From the NCBI GenBank assembly GCA_017621225.1, contig JAGATN010000022.1, positions 1 to 64,000 of the forward strand: a stretch of 64,000 nt of DNA. The letters are read 5' to 3'. The position numbers and the translations under genes were made by a program. Positions 18,159-27,324 of this stretch are shown piece after piece (position 1 is the first letter of the stretch; each line of letters opens with the position of its first letter). Under the pieces are notes generated by a model. That model had not been told where the DNA came from. It did no database searches and saw only the letters and a program-made list of their open reading frames with translations. The DNA comes from Muribaculaceae bacterium. GTDB taxonomy: Bacteria > Bacteroidota > Bacteroidia > Bacteroidales > Muribaculaceae.

Positions 18159-19922
18159 ATGGACACGTTTAAAACAACATCGACACGATTTTGTGCCATT
18201 GCACTGTTACTGCCGGGCCTCCTATCGGGCCATGCACGGGCCAACGACGGTGACATAAAGTAATCGACTCTGCCGCCGGCCAAAATAATATGGATTTCAG
18301 ATTCAACCGGCACCAACATACGAAACATCGAGACGCTGCTGAATCCGTTTTCGGGGCAAGTAAGCGTAAACGATGCCGCGAAGTCGGCAATGCTGATATC
18401 GACCAACGGACACAAGCCCTCCATATTGATAGATTTCGGAAAGGAGATATACGGCTCGCTGAAGCTCTATTCGGGCATGCATCGCAACCAGAAACCGAAG
18501 CACGTGAGGATATGCCTCGGAGAGTCGGTGACCGAAGCCATGAGCAATACCGACATTCCCGGAAACGTACAGAATCCGACCAACGAGCATTCGCTGCGCG
18601 ACTTCGAGGCCGCCATTCCTTGGCTCGGCAGCGCCGAATGCGGCAAATCGGGATTCCGATTCGCGCGAATCGATTTCATCGACGCTAACGACACTTTGCC
18701 GCTGCGATACGTCGAAGCGCGGTCGTTTATCCGCGACATACCCGACGTGGGCAGCTTCGAATGCTCCGACAAGCGTCTCAACGACATATGGAACACCGGC
18801 GCATACACCGTAAAGCTTTGTATGCAAGATTATGTGTGGGATGGAATAAAGCGCGACCGACTCGTGTGGCTCGGCGATATGCACCCCGAAGTGATGACGG
18901 CCGGAACCGTATGGGGCGAACTCGACGTAGTGAAACGGTCGCTCGACTTTGCAAAAGACGACACTCCGCTGCCCGGATGGATAAACGGAATGAGCGCATA
19001 TTCGCTTTGGTGGCTCATAATACAGCGCGATATGTACATGCACACCGGCAACAAGAGCTATCTGTCAGAACAGGTGCCTTACGTGAAAGGATTGGTCGAC
19101 ATGCTGTCGACCAAAATATCGGACGACGGGGTGGAACAGCTCGACGGACACAGATTTCTCGACTGGCCGTCGTCGGAAAACGCCGAAGCCATACACAGCG
19201 GACTGCAATCGCTTACCATTATGGCCTTGAACGCTGCCGCCGACATTGGTCGCTGGACGTCGGACAAGGAACTGACCGCCAATGCCGAAAAGCAATTGGC
19301 CAAGATGAAATCGGTCAACCTGCCGCACAACGGCAACAAGCAGGCCGCCGCCCTGTCGATAATATCGGGACAGAGCAAATCGCCCGAAGCGGATGCCAAA
19401 GCGCTGCTCGATGGCGGAGCCAACGGATTTTCCACTTTTTACGGTTATTACATGCTCGAAGCGCTCGCCCGCACAGGCCAAGTGAGCGAGGCGCTCGACA
19501 TCATATCCGACTTCTGGGGCTCGATGCTCCGTCTCGGAGCCACGACCTTCTGGGAGGACTTTGATTATGCCAATGCCGACAAGGCATCGCCCATCGACAC
19601 GTTTACGCCGGCAGGCAAATACGACATACACGCCGACGGAGGCAAATATTGCTACGTGGGGTTGCGCCTGAGCCTTTGTCACGGTTGGGCATCGGGACCG
19701 ACTCCGTGGCTCACCGCCAACGTGCTTGGCATACGCCCGATGGAGCCGGGATGCGCCACGATAGAGATAGCCCCCGACCTCGGCAACCTGAAGTGGGCCA
19801 AGGGCTCATTCCCCACGCCTAAAGGCCCGGTGACGGTCAGCGTGACACGCGGCTCGGACGGCAAGGCGAAAGCCAAGGTCGTTGCGCCCAAGGGCATAAA
19901 GATAATAAATCGCGCCAAATAG
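18159..19922 (+). pseudogene. GH78-like alpha-L-rhamnosidase interrupted by an in-frame TAA
   Basis: The frame opens with ATG at 18159 and a good signal peptide (MDTFKTTSTRFCAIALLLPG...), but codon 35 is TAA (18261-18263). The same frame then continues unbroken to 19922 and encodes a GH78-type enzyme: a short beta domain starting LPPAKIIWISDSTG, then the barrel with MQDYVWDGIKRDRLVWLGDMHPEV and RFLDWPSSENAEA. The next in-frame ATG is at 18390, so a restarted protein would lack the signal peptide and about 40 residues of the first domain. No other lesion is seen, so the stop is recent, read through, or a sequencing error. Esterase and GH3 genes follow after 15 and 4 bases. Confidence 0.8.
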
Positions 19923-19937
19923 AGAACAAGATAAGTC

Positions 19938-20783
19938 ATGACACTACAAACCACGTTACGAATGGCGTTGGCAGCCATAGCTCTCGGAATTGCATTTGCA
20001 TCGAATGCATTGACATATGCCACTACTACCGACATACCATACTATACCGGAAACGACGAGTATGCTTCCGAACGGTGCAAGCTCGACATATATTATCCCG
20101 AAAACGCATCGCCCGACTGCCCGGTGGTAGTATGGTTTCACGGAGGAGGTCTGACGGGCGGTGGCAAGTTCATCCCCTCCGAGCTTAAGGATTGCGGACT
20201 TGTGGTAATTGCGCCCAACTATCGGTTGCTGCCGAAAGCGTCGCTCGACGATTGCATTGACGACGCCGCGCGAGCAGTGGCGTGGGCCTTCGAGCACGCC
20301 GCCCAATATGGCGGATCGCCCGAAAAGGTGTTCGTGGCCGGACATTCGGCCGGAGGCTATCTGACGAGCATGGTAGGGTTACAGCGAAAATGGCTACGCA
20401 AATACGACATCGAAGCCGATTCGATAGCCGGACTGTTTCCGTACAGCGGACAAGCCATAACGCACTTCGCCCAACGACAACTCAACGGCGTGTCGGAGCT
20501 GCAACCCATGATTGACGAGTACGCTCCGCTGTTTCACGTGCGAAAGGATGCGCCTCCCTACATCATAATAACCGGCGACCGCAACGATGAGCTTTACGGA
20601 CGCTATGAAGAAAATGCATATATGTGGCGAATGATGAAACTGGTGGGCCACCCCGAAACGGAGATATACGAACTCGACGGCTACAACCACGGCGATATGG
20701 CCGCACCGGCGCATCACATACTGAAACGGCGCATACCCGACATATTGAAAAAACATAACAACCAATCAAAACAAAGCCAATAA
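19938..20783 (+). CDS. Exported alpha/beta hydrolase (esterase/lipase type)
   Basis: A 281-residue secreted serine hydrolase. The signal peptide covers about residues 1-24. The oxyanion loop is WFHGGGLTGG, the nucleophile elbow GHSAGGYL, and the catalytic histidine probably YNHGDM near the C-terminus, with the acid in ITGDRNDE. This resembles carbohydrate-deacetylating or feruloyl-type esterases of the BD-FAE/lipase group. It is four bases ahead of a GH3 gene and behind a rhamnosidase, which fits removal of ester decorations from plant glycans. The actual substrate is inferred. Confidence 0.85.
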   Translation: MTLQTTLRMALAAIALGIAFASNALTYATTTDIPYYTGNDEYASERCKLDIYYPENASPDCPVVVWFHGGGLTGGGKFIPSELKDCGLVVIAPNYRLLPKASLDDCIDDAARAVAWAFEHAAQYGGSPEKVFVAGHSAGGYLTSMVGLQRKWLRKYDIEADSIAGLFPYSGQAITHFAQRQLNGVSELQPMIDEYAPLFHVRKDAPPYIIITGDRNDELYGRYEENAYMWRMMKLVGHPETEIYELDGYNHGDMAAPAHHILKRRIPDILKKHNNQSKQSQ

Positions 20784-20787
20784 TCAC

Positions 20788-23034
20788 ATGACAATGCGTA
20801 TACTTACTTTTACTTTGTGGCTGACGATAGCCATGGGCCTTTCGGTTTCGGCCGGCGATGAAACGAAACCGACTTATCTCGACGAATCGAAACCATTGGA
20901 CGAGCGCGTCGACGACGCTTTGTCGCGCCTGACGCTCGAAGAAAAGATAGGACTGCTGCACGCTCAATCAAAATTCAGCTCACGAGGAGTACAGCGCCTT
21001 GGCATACCGGAGCTTTGGGCCACGGACGGCCCGCACGGAGTGCGCCCCGAAGTGCTTTGGGATGAGTGGAACCAGGCCGGTTGGACCAACGACTCGTGCG
21101 TGGCATTCCCGGCACTGACATGCCTTGCCGCCACGTGGAATCCGGAAATGGCGGCCCTCTACGGCAAGTCGATAGGCGAAGAAGCGCGCTATCGCGAGAA
21201 AGACATATTGCTCGGCCCGGGCGTAAACATTTATCGCACGCCGCTCAACGGCCGCAACTTCGAATATATGGGCGAAGACCCCTATTTGTCGGCCACCATG
21301 GTGGTGCCTTACATAAAAGGCGTACAGAGCAACGGAGTGGCTACGTGCGTCAAGCATTACGCGCTCAACAATCAGGAACTTAACCGCCATACCACCAACG
21401 CCATCGTCGACGACCGCACGCTATACGAAATATACCTGCCGGCGTTCAAGGCGGCAGTGACCGAAGGGGGCACATGGAGCATAATGGGCTCATACAATCT
21501 CTACAAGGATCAGCACGCCTGCCACAATCAGTATCTGCTTAATGACATCCTGAAAAACGAATGGGGTTTCGACGGTGTTGTGGTGAGCGACTGGGGCGGA
21601 GCGCACGATACCCGTCAGTCAATAACCAACGGCCTCGACCTCGAATTCGGATCGTGGACCAACGGACTTACCGAAGGCCGTAAAAATGCATACGACAGCT
21701 ATTATCTTGCCGTACCATACATCAAGCTGATAGAATCGGGCGAGGTGTCGACGACCGAACTCGACGACAAGGTGCGCCGGGTGCTCAAGCTGATATTCCG
21801 CACCGCAATGAAGCGCGACAAACCGTTTGGAAGCCTGTGCAGCGAGAGTCACTACGAGGCAGCGCGAAAAATAGGCAACGACGGAATAGTTTTGCTGCGA
21901 AACGAAAATGACGTACTGCCGATAAACCTCGACAATGGCAAAAAAAACATACTCGTGGTTGGCGAAAATGCCATAAAAATGATGACAGTGGGTGGCGGTA
22001 GCTCGTCACTCAAAGTGCAACACGAAATTTCGCCGCTCGACGGCATACGCGCATTTGCCGGAAACAAGGCCGACGTGAATTTCGCGCGCGGATACGTCGG
22101 CGACATTAGCGGCAACTTCGACGGCGTTACGTCGGGGCAAAACCTCGCCGACGACCGCTCGGCCGACGAACTAATATCGGAAGCCGTGGAGAAAGCAAAG
22201 AAAGCCGACTACGTGATATTCGTGGGCGGATTGAACAAGAGTGCCCATCAGGATTGCGAGGACTCCGACCGTGCCGGACTCGAGCTGCCATACGCGCAGG
22301 ATGCCGTAATCGAAGCGTTGGCCAAGGCCAACAAAAACCTTATAGTGGTAAACGTGAGCGGCAACGCCGTGGCCATGCCGTGGGTTAAAGAGGTGCCGGC
22401 AATACTTCAAGCCTGGTATCTCGGCTCGGAAGCCGGAAATTCGATAGCCGACGTAGTGTTCGGAGCAACCAACCCGTCGGGCAAGCTGCCATTCACATTC
22501 CCAATGCGCCTTCAGGACGTAGGGGCTCATTCGGCAGGCGAATATCCCGGCACGAAGCGCAACGATGCCGACATATGGGATGAACATTACAACGAGGGCA
22601 TACTCGTAGGTTACAGATGGTTCGACAAAAAAGGCGTGAAGCCGCTGTTTGCCTTCGGACACGGATTGAGCTACACGAAATTCGACTATGGCAAACTAAC
22701 CGCCGACCGAAAATCGATGACGGCCGACGAAACCATTACGTTTACCATACCGGTAACAAATTCGGGCAGCAAAGCGGGCGCCGAGGTGGTGCAATTATAC
22801 ATCAGCGACCCCAAATGCTCGGTAATGCGTCCTGAGAAAGAGCTGAAAGGATTTGCAAAGGTTTATCTCCAGCCGGGCGAAACAAAAAACGTAACGTTCA
22901 CAATCGACAAAGACGCATTGAGCTACTTCGATGCCGAGAGCCACAAATGGGTGGCCGAACCGGGACAGTTCAAGGCCCATGCGGCAGCTGCAAGCGACAA
23001 TGTGAAATCAACCGCCACGTTCGAACTTAAATAA
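20788..23034 (+). CDS. Beta-glucosidase-type glycoside hydrolase, GH3
   Basis: Exported enzyme of 748 residues with signal peptide (about 1-22). The GH3 N-terminal barrel shows ATDGPHGVRPE, the conserved VKHYALNNQE, and the nucleophile Asp268 in VVSDWGGAHD. The GH3 C-terminal alpha/beta sandwich follows (about 360-600), then a fibronectin type III-like domain (about 650-735, GAEVVQLYISDP). Usual activities are beta-glucosidase or beta-xylosidase; I cannot choose between them from sequence. It belongs to the run rhamnosidase-esterase-GH3. Confidence 0.93.
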   Translation: MTMRILTFTLWLTIAMGLSVSAGDETKPTYLDESKPLDERVDDALSRLTLEEKIGLLHAQSKFSSRGVQRLGIPELWATDGPHGVRPEVLWDEWNQAGWTNDSCVAFPALTCLAATWNPEMAALYGKSIGEEARYREKDILLGPGVNIYRTPLNGRNFEYMGEDPYLSATMVVPYIKGVQSNGVATCVKHYALNNQELNRHTTNAIVDDRTLYEIYLPAFKAAVTEGGTWSIMGSYNLYKDQHACHNQYLLNDILKNEWGFDGVVVSDWGGAHDTRQSITNGLDLEFGSWTNGLTEGRKNAYDSYYLAVPYIKLIESGEVSTTELDDKVRRVLKLIFRTAMKRDKPFGSLCSESHYEAARKIGNDGIVLLRNENDVLPINLDNGKKNILVVGENAIKMMTVGGGSSSLKVQHEISPLDGIRAFAGNKADVNFARGYVGDISGNFDGVTSGQNLADDRSADELISEAVEKAKKADYVIFVGGLNKSAHQDCEDSDRAGLELPYAQDAVIEALAKANKNLIVVNVSGNAVAMPWVKEVPAILQAWYLGSEAGNSIADVVFGATNPSGKLPFTFPMRLQDVGAHSAGEYPGTKRNDADIWDEHYNEGILVGYRWFDKKGVKPLFAFGHGLSYTKFDYGKLTADRKSMTADETITFTIPVTNSGSKAGAEVVQLYISDPKCSVMRPEKELKGFAKVYLQPGETKNVTFTIDKDALSYFDAESHKWVAEPGQFKAHAAAASDNVKSTATFELK

Positions 23035-23043
23035 CACTACACC

Positions 23044-23379
23044 ATGAGCGTAAACAGAGTGATATTGGTAGGCAATGTCGGACGCGATCCGTCGATACGA
23101 TACGTAGGGTCATGCCAGCTTGCGGAGTTTTCGTTGGCCACCACCGAACGCGCATACACCAACGCCGCAGGAGTGTCGGTGCCCGAGCGCACCGAATGGC
23201 ACAACATAGTGATGCGCGACAAGGCGGCCGAATTTGCCGAAAAATACATTCGCAAAGGCTCCAAGCTCTACATCGAAGGAAAGTTGCGCACCCGAGTATG
23301 GGTCGACCGTAACGCGCTAAAGCACAACATTACCGAAATATACGTCGAGACATTCGACGTACTGGGCCGTCAGCCCTGA
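23044..23379 (+). CDS. ssb: Short single-stranded DNA-binding protein
   Basis: OB-fold ssDNA-binding protein of 111 residues, starting MSVNRVILVGNVGRDP with the conserved ERTEWHNIV and KGSKLYIEGKLRTR. It stops right after the last OB strand (VETFDVLGRQP) and has no Gly-rich linker or acidic DDDIPF-type tail, the part that recruits partner proteins in standard SSB. It lies nine bases after the GH3 gene and 35 before the OPT transporter, so it appears cotranscribed with unrelated genes. It may be an accessory SSB, with the main one elsewhere. Confidence 0.9.
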   Translation: MSVNRVILVGNVGRDPSIRYVGSCQLAEFSLATTERAYTNAAGVSVPERTEWHNIVMRDKAAEFAEKYIRKGSKLYIEGKLRTRVWVDRNALKHNITEIYVETFDVLGRQP

Positions 23380-23414
23380 CAATTACCGATCAATCAATAT
23401 AAATCATAATAACG

Positions 23415-25409
23415 ATGAAAAAAGTAACAGACAGCGATCTCAACCCCGAGATCTACGAAAATGCCGACCCGGCCGCGCTGCCCGACAATGCGTTCAGACA
23501 GCTTGCCGACGATGAGCATTACCGACCGGTGATGCATCCGGCACGCGATTATCGCGAAGTGACCCCTTATTCCATCGGCGTAGGCCTTCTGCTTGCCGTA
23601 GTGTTCAGCGCAGCAGCCGCCTATCTCGGACTCAGAGTAGGACAGGTATTCGAGGCCGCCATTCCCATCGCCATAATAGCGGTAGGACTGTCGAGCGCGC
23701 TGAAGAAAGACAACCCATTGGGCCAAAACGTAATAATACAATCGGTAGGAGCCTGCTCGGGCGTGATAGTGGCCGGTGCCATATTCACCCTCCCCGCTCT
23801 GTACATACTTCAGGCAAAATATCCCGACATCACGGTCAACTTCCTGGAGATATTCCTTAGCTCACTCTTTGGCGGAGTTCTCGGCATTCTGTTCTTCATA
23901 CCTTTCCGAAAATATTTCGTCAAGGATATGCACGGCAAATATCCTTTCCCCGAAGCTACGGCCACCACGCAAGTGCTCGTAAGCGCTCAATCGAAAGATG
24001 ACTCCAACGGCGGACAAGCCAAGACGCTCGTAATAGCGTCGCTCATAGGCGGCATATACGACTACGTGGTAGCCACGTTCGGCTTATGGGCCGAAAACGT
24101 GACCACGGCGGCCACTACGTGGGGAACGGCCCTTGCCGAAAAGACAAAGATAATAGTAAGCTGCAACACCGGCGCCGCGCTTCTCGGCCTCGGCTACATT
24201 GTGGGATTGAAATATGCATTCGTGATATTTGCCGGATCGGCATTCGTATGGTGGGTCATAATACCGCTCCTGGGCACATATGGAGCCGCCGAATTCACCA
24301 CGATGGATCCCACCAACATATTTTCGGAATACGCTCGCCTGATAGGCATCGGCGGCATTGCAATGGCCGGCATAATCGGAATCATAAAGTCATGGGGCAT
24401 AATAGTACAGGCCGCTGGACTTGCCGGGCGCGAATTCAAGGGTGGTGCCGCAAAGACATCCACCATACGCTGGCAACGCGACATTTCAATGAAACACATA
24501 ATGTTTTTCATTGTAATAGCGTTGGTGGCCGTGCTCGTATTCTTCTGGTGCGGAGTATTGCACAACTTCTGGCAGGCGCTCGTGGCATGGATAGTGGTTA
24601 CGGTAATAGCCTTCCTGTTCACCACCGTTGCGGCAAATGCCATAGCCATCGTAGGCACCAACCCCGTATCGGGAATGACGCTCATGACGCTCATCATAGC
24701 ATCGGCCATATTCGTGGCAGCCGGCATAAGCGGCACTTCGGGCATCGTGGCATCGATGATAATAGGTGGCGTAGTATGTACCGCCCTCTCAATGGCAGGC
24801 GGATTCGTAACCGACCTGAAGATAGGTTACTGGCTCGGCTCTACGCCTAAAAAGCAGGAAAGCTGGAAATTCCTCGGCACATTGGTATCGGCTGCAACTG
24901 TCGGCGGCGTGATACTTCTGCTCAACAACGTGTACGGTTTCACCGGCGATAATGCGCTCGTGGCCCCGCAGGCCAACGCCATGGCCAAGGTGATAGAACC
25001 GATAATGATGGGCGGCGAAACTCCGTGGATTCTGTATATGACAGGAGCCATACTCGCACTGCTCCTCAACTGGCTCGGAGTGCCGGCACTTGCATTCTGT
25101 CTTGGAATGTTCATTCCGTTGCAGCTCAACACCCCGATGCTCATCGGTGGCTTGGTAGCCTGGTTCGTAAGCTCACGCTCGACCGACAAAGAGGTCAACG
25201 ACCGTCGCCGCGACCGTGGAACGCTCATTTCATCCGGCCTCATAGCCGGCGGCGCACTGTTTGGCGTATTTGCCGCCCTCACGCGATTTGCCGGATTTGA
25301 ATACAATCCCGGGATGGATACCGCGCTCAATCAAGGTCTCGGCGTTGCGATATACGCAGCTTTGATATGCTACCTCATATGGGACAGCCTTCGAGCACGC
25401 AAAGCATAA
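23415..25409 (+). CDS. OPT family oligopeptide transporter
   Basis: Integral membrane transporter of 664 residues with about 15-16 hydrophobic segments. The N-terminal cytosolic tail is followed by YSIGVGLLLAVVFSAAAAYLGLRVGQVFEA, characteristic of the bacterial OPT family, and the NPVSGMTLMTL helix later in the protein is another family feature. These carriers import small peptides or metal-chelate complexes with protons; the cargo here is unknown. The 3' end overlaps the start of the MATE gene, suggesting coupled translation. Confidence 0.92.
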   Translation: MKKVTDSDLNPEIYENADPAALPDNAFRQLADDEHYRPVMHPARDYREVTPYSIGVGLLLAVVFSAAAAYLGLRVGQVFEAAIPIAIIAVGLSSALKKDNPLGQNVIIQSVGACSGVIVAGAIFTLPALYILQAKYPDITVNFLEIFLSSLFGGVLGILFFIPFRKYFVKDMHGKYPFPEATATTQVLVSAQSKDDSNGGQAKTLVIASLIGGIYDYVVATFGLWAENVTTAATTWGTALAEKTKIIVSCNTGAALLGLGYIVGLKYAFVIFAGSAFVWWVIIPLLGTYGAAEFTTMDPTNIFSEYARLIGIGGIAMAGIIGIIKSWGIIVQAAGLAGREFKGGAAKTSTIRWQRDISMKHIMFFIVIALVAVLVFFWCGVLHNFWQALVAWIVVTVIAFLFTTVAANAIAIVGTNPVSGMTLMTLIIASAIFVAAGISGTSGIVASMIIGGVVCTALSMAGGFVTDLKIGYWLGSTPKKQESWKFLGTLVSAATVGGVILLLNNVYGFTGDNALVAPQANAMAKVIEPIMMGGETPWILYMTGAILALLLNWLGVPALAFCLGMFIPLQLNTPMLIGGLVAWFVSSRSTDKEVNDRRRDRGTLISSGLIAGGALFGVFAALTRFAGFEYNPGMDTALNQGLGVAIYAALICYLIWDSLRARKA

Positions 25410-26746
25410 AATCGCCCGACAACCGGAAGCTGCTCCGTAGCATTCTGGCCCTGTCGATACCCTCGATCGTCACGAACGTAACTACCCCTCTGCTGGGTAT
25501 TGCCGACGTGACGATCGCGGGGCATATGGGCAGTGCCGTATTCATCGCGGCCATAGCCGTAGGGGGAAGCATGTTCAACATGCTTTACTGGCTGTTCGGA
25601 TTTCTGCGCATGGGGTCGAGCGGAATGACGGCCCAATGCTTCGGTGCCGGCAACCGCAAGGAAGCATCGGCAGTGCTGTATCGGGCACTGACCATAGCAA
25701 TGGCCATCGGACTGGCCATGATACTCCTGCGCCATCCCATCGGCAATGCCATACTCGACATAATGGACACCGATGCCGACACGCGCGGATACGCCGAATC
25801 ATATTATGGCATATGCATCTGGGGAGCGCCCGCCGTACTTGGCACCTTTGCCCTCACGGGATGGTTTCTGGGCATGCAGAACAGCCGCGCGCCAATGTGG
25901 GTGTCGATATTCATGGATGTGTTTAACGTAGCTCTGAGCCTGACGCTCGTCTACGCCTTTCATCTCGGTATGGAAGGCATCGCCACCGGCACTCTGTGCG
26001 CGCAATGGGCCGGCTTCATACTCGGAGCCGCAATATGCCTGACACGCTACGGACTGCAGCGGATAGCCCTGCGCGAATTGATCAGATGGCAATCGATGAA
26101 ACGCTTTTTCTCGATCAACGTCGACATTTTTCTACGCACCATATGCCTTGTATGCGTAACGATGTGGTTCACGCGCGTAGGTGCAATGCAGGGAGCCGTG
26201 ATGCTTGCCGTAAACGCGCTGCTTATGCAGCTGTTCACGCTATTCTCATTCTTCATGGACGGATTTGCATTCTCGGGCGAGGCCCTATGCGGCCGCTTCA
26301 TAGGCGAGGGCAATGCAGCCTCGCTGCGCGCCACCATAAAAATGCTGCTGAAATGCGGCGCGGCGATAGCCTTGCTGTTCACGGCCATATACGTAACATC
26401 GGGAACCGAATTCATACGCTTGCTGAGCGACGACGATGCCGTAGTGACCAAATCGGCCGAATACTTCTGGTGGGCCGTAGCCATACCCATTGCCGGATTC
26501 ACCGCGTTTACGTGGGATGGCGTGTTCATAGGCACCACCGACACCCGATCGATGCTGATATCCATGGCAATGGCCACAACGGTGTTTTTTGCCATCTATT
26601 CAGCCTTATTCGACATTATGGGCAATCACGGCCTGTGGTTGGCCTTCATAGGCTACCTGTTCACCCGAGGCGCGGCGCTGTCGGTGATAGGCCGAAAGTA
26701 TTTCAGGGCCGACTATTTATCCGATTCGCCGTATTCGGCCAAATAA
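25379..26746 (+). CDS. MATE family efflux transporter (DinF-like)
   Basis: Twelve predicted membrane helices in two homologous halves, as in MATE/DinF Na+- or H+-driven exporters. The first helix ALSIPSIVTNVTTPLLGIADVTIAG is typical of the DinF branch. I chose the ATG at 25379; another ATG at 25367 adds four residues. Either start overlaps the OPT gene. The 3' end overlaps the convergent DUF3109 gene by 34 bases. The exported substrate is unknown. Confidence 0.92.
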   Translation: MGQPSSTQSIKSPDNRKLLRSILALSIPSIVTNVTTPLLGIADVTIAGHMGSAVFIAAIAVGGSMFNMLYWLFGFLRMGSSGMTAQCFGAGNRKEASAVLYRALTIAMAIGLAMILLRHPIGNAILDIMDTDADTRGYAESYYGICIWGAPAVLGTFALTGWFLGMQNSRAPMWVSIFMDVFNVALSLTLVYAFHLGMEGIATGTLCAQWAGFILGAAICLTRYGLQRIALRELIRWQSMKRFFSINVDIFLRTICLVCVTMWFTRVGAMQGAVMLAVNALLMQLFTLFSFFMDGFAFSGEALCGRFIGEGNAASLRATIKMLLKCGAAIALLFTAIYVTSGTEFIRLLSDDDAVVTKSAEYFWWAVAIPIAGFTAFTWDGVFIGTTDTRSMLISMAMATTVFFAIYSALFDIMGNHGLWLAFIGYLFTRGAALSVIGRKYFRADYLSDSPYSAK

Positions 26747-27324
26747 GCCTCACAAGCTTCGCACAATTCATCGTACCACTCCTTGCCAAACCGCTCAATC
26801 AGCGGTTCGCGCATGAATTGGTAAAGCCTCAGCCCCAACTTGCGCCCCAACGTTTCGGCGCAACGGCATATTTTCCATCTATGATAGTTCACAGCCGTAA
26901 ACGTAGGATACTCGGTAAGGCGCAGCGGATACAGAAAACATGACATTGGCTTGCGGAAATCCACGCGCCCCTCACGAAATGCCTTCTCGACGGCACACAG
27001 ACACTTGCCGCCCGGCGCATAGCAGGTGAACACGCAATTTCTACCATCGACGATCGACGTCACCAGATCGCCCTCCTCGTCGACATAGCCCACTCCGTTA
27101 GCCTCGATTTCTTCGCGCGCCTGCGGCATGAGCTCGTCAGATATTTCAGGCAACAGGCTTTTCAGCTTTTCATATTCGTCGCGAGTGATGGGAGCGCCCG
27201 CATCGCCTTCGATGCAACATTCGCCAAGGCAAGCATCGAGATCGCAACAAAAAAAACGTTCGGCAAGGTCAAGTGACACCAATGCATTTTGAATCTGAAG
27301 CATATAAGTTTCCTCCGTTTCCAT
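26713..27324 (-). CDS. DUF3109 family cysteine-rich protein
   Basis: A 203-residue protein with the family's spaced cysteines: FFCCDLDACLGECC near the N-terminus, NCVFTCY and GGKCLCAVE in the middle, KPMSCFLYPLR, ICRCAE, and CEAC at the end. The pattern suggests a metal or iron-sulfur centre, but function is not established. Its ATG overlaps the stop of the DUF5103 gene by one base (TAATG), so it is translated as part of that minus-strand cluster. Confidence 0.88.
   Translation of the reverse strand: METEETYMLQIQNALVSLDLAERFFCCDLDACLGECCIEGDAGAPITRDEYEKLKSLLPEISDELMPQAREEIEANGVGYVDEEGDLVTSIVDGRNCVFTCYAPGGKCLCAVEKAFREGRVDFRKPMSCFLYPLRLTEYPTFTAVNYHRWKICRCAETLGRKLGLRLYQFMREPLIERFGKEWYDELCEACEAYLAEYGESDK

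Noticed and set aside
6643-26746. A classical polysaccharide utilization locus
   Set aside because: Many glycoside hydrolases are present but no SusC/SusD pair, and no hybrid two-component or ECF/anti-sigma pair.
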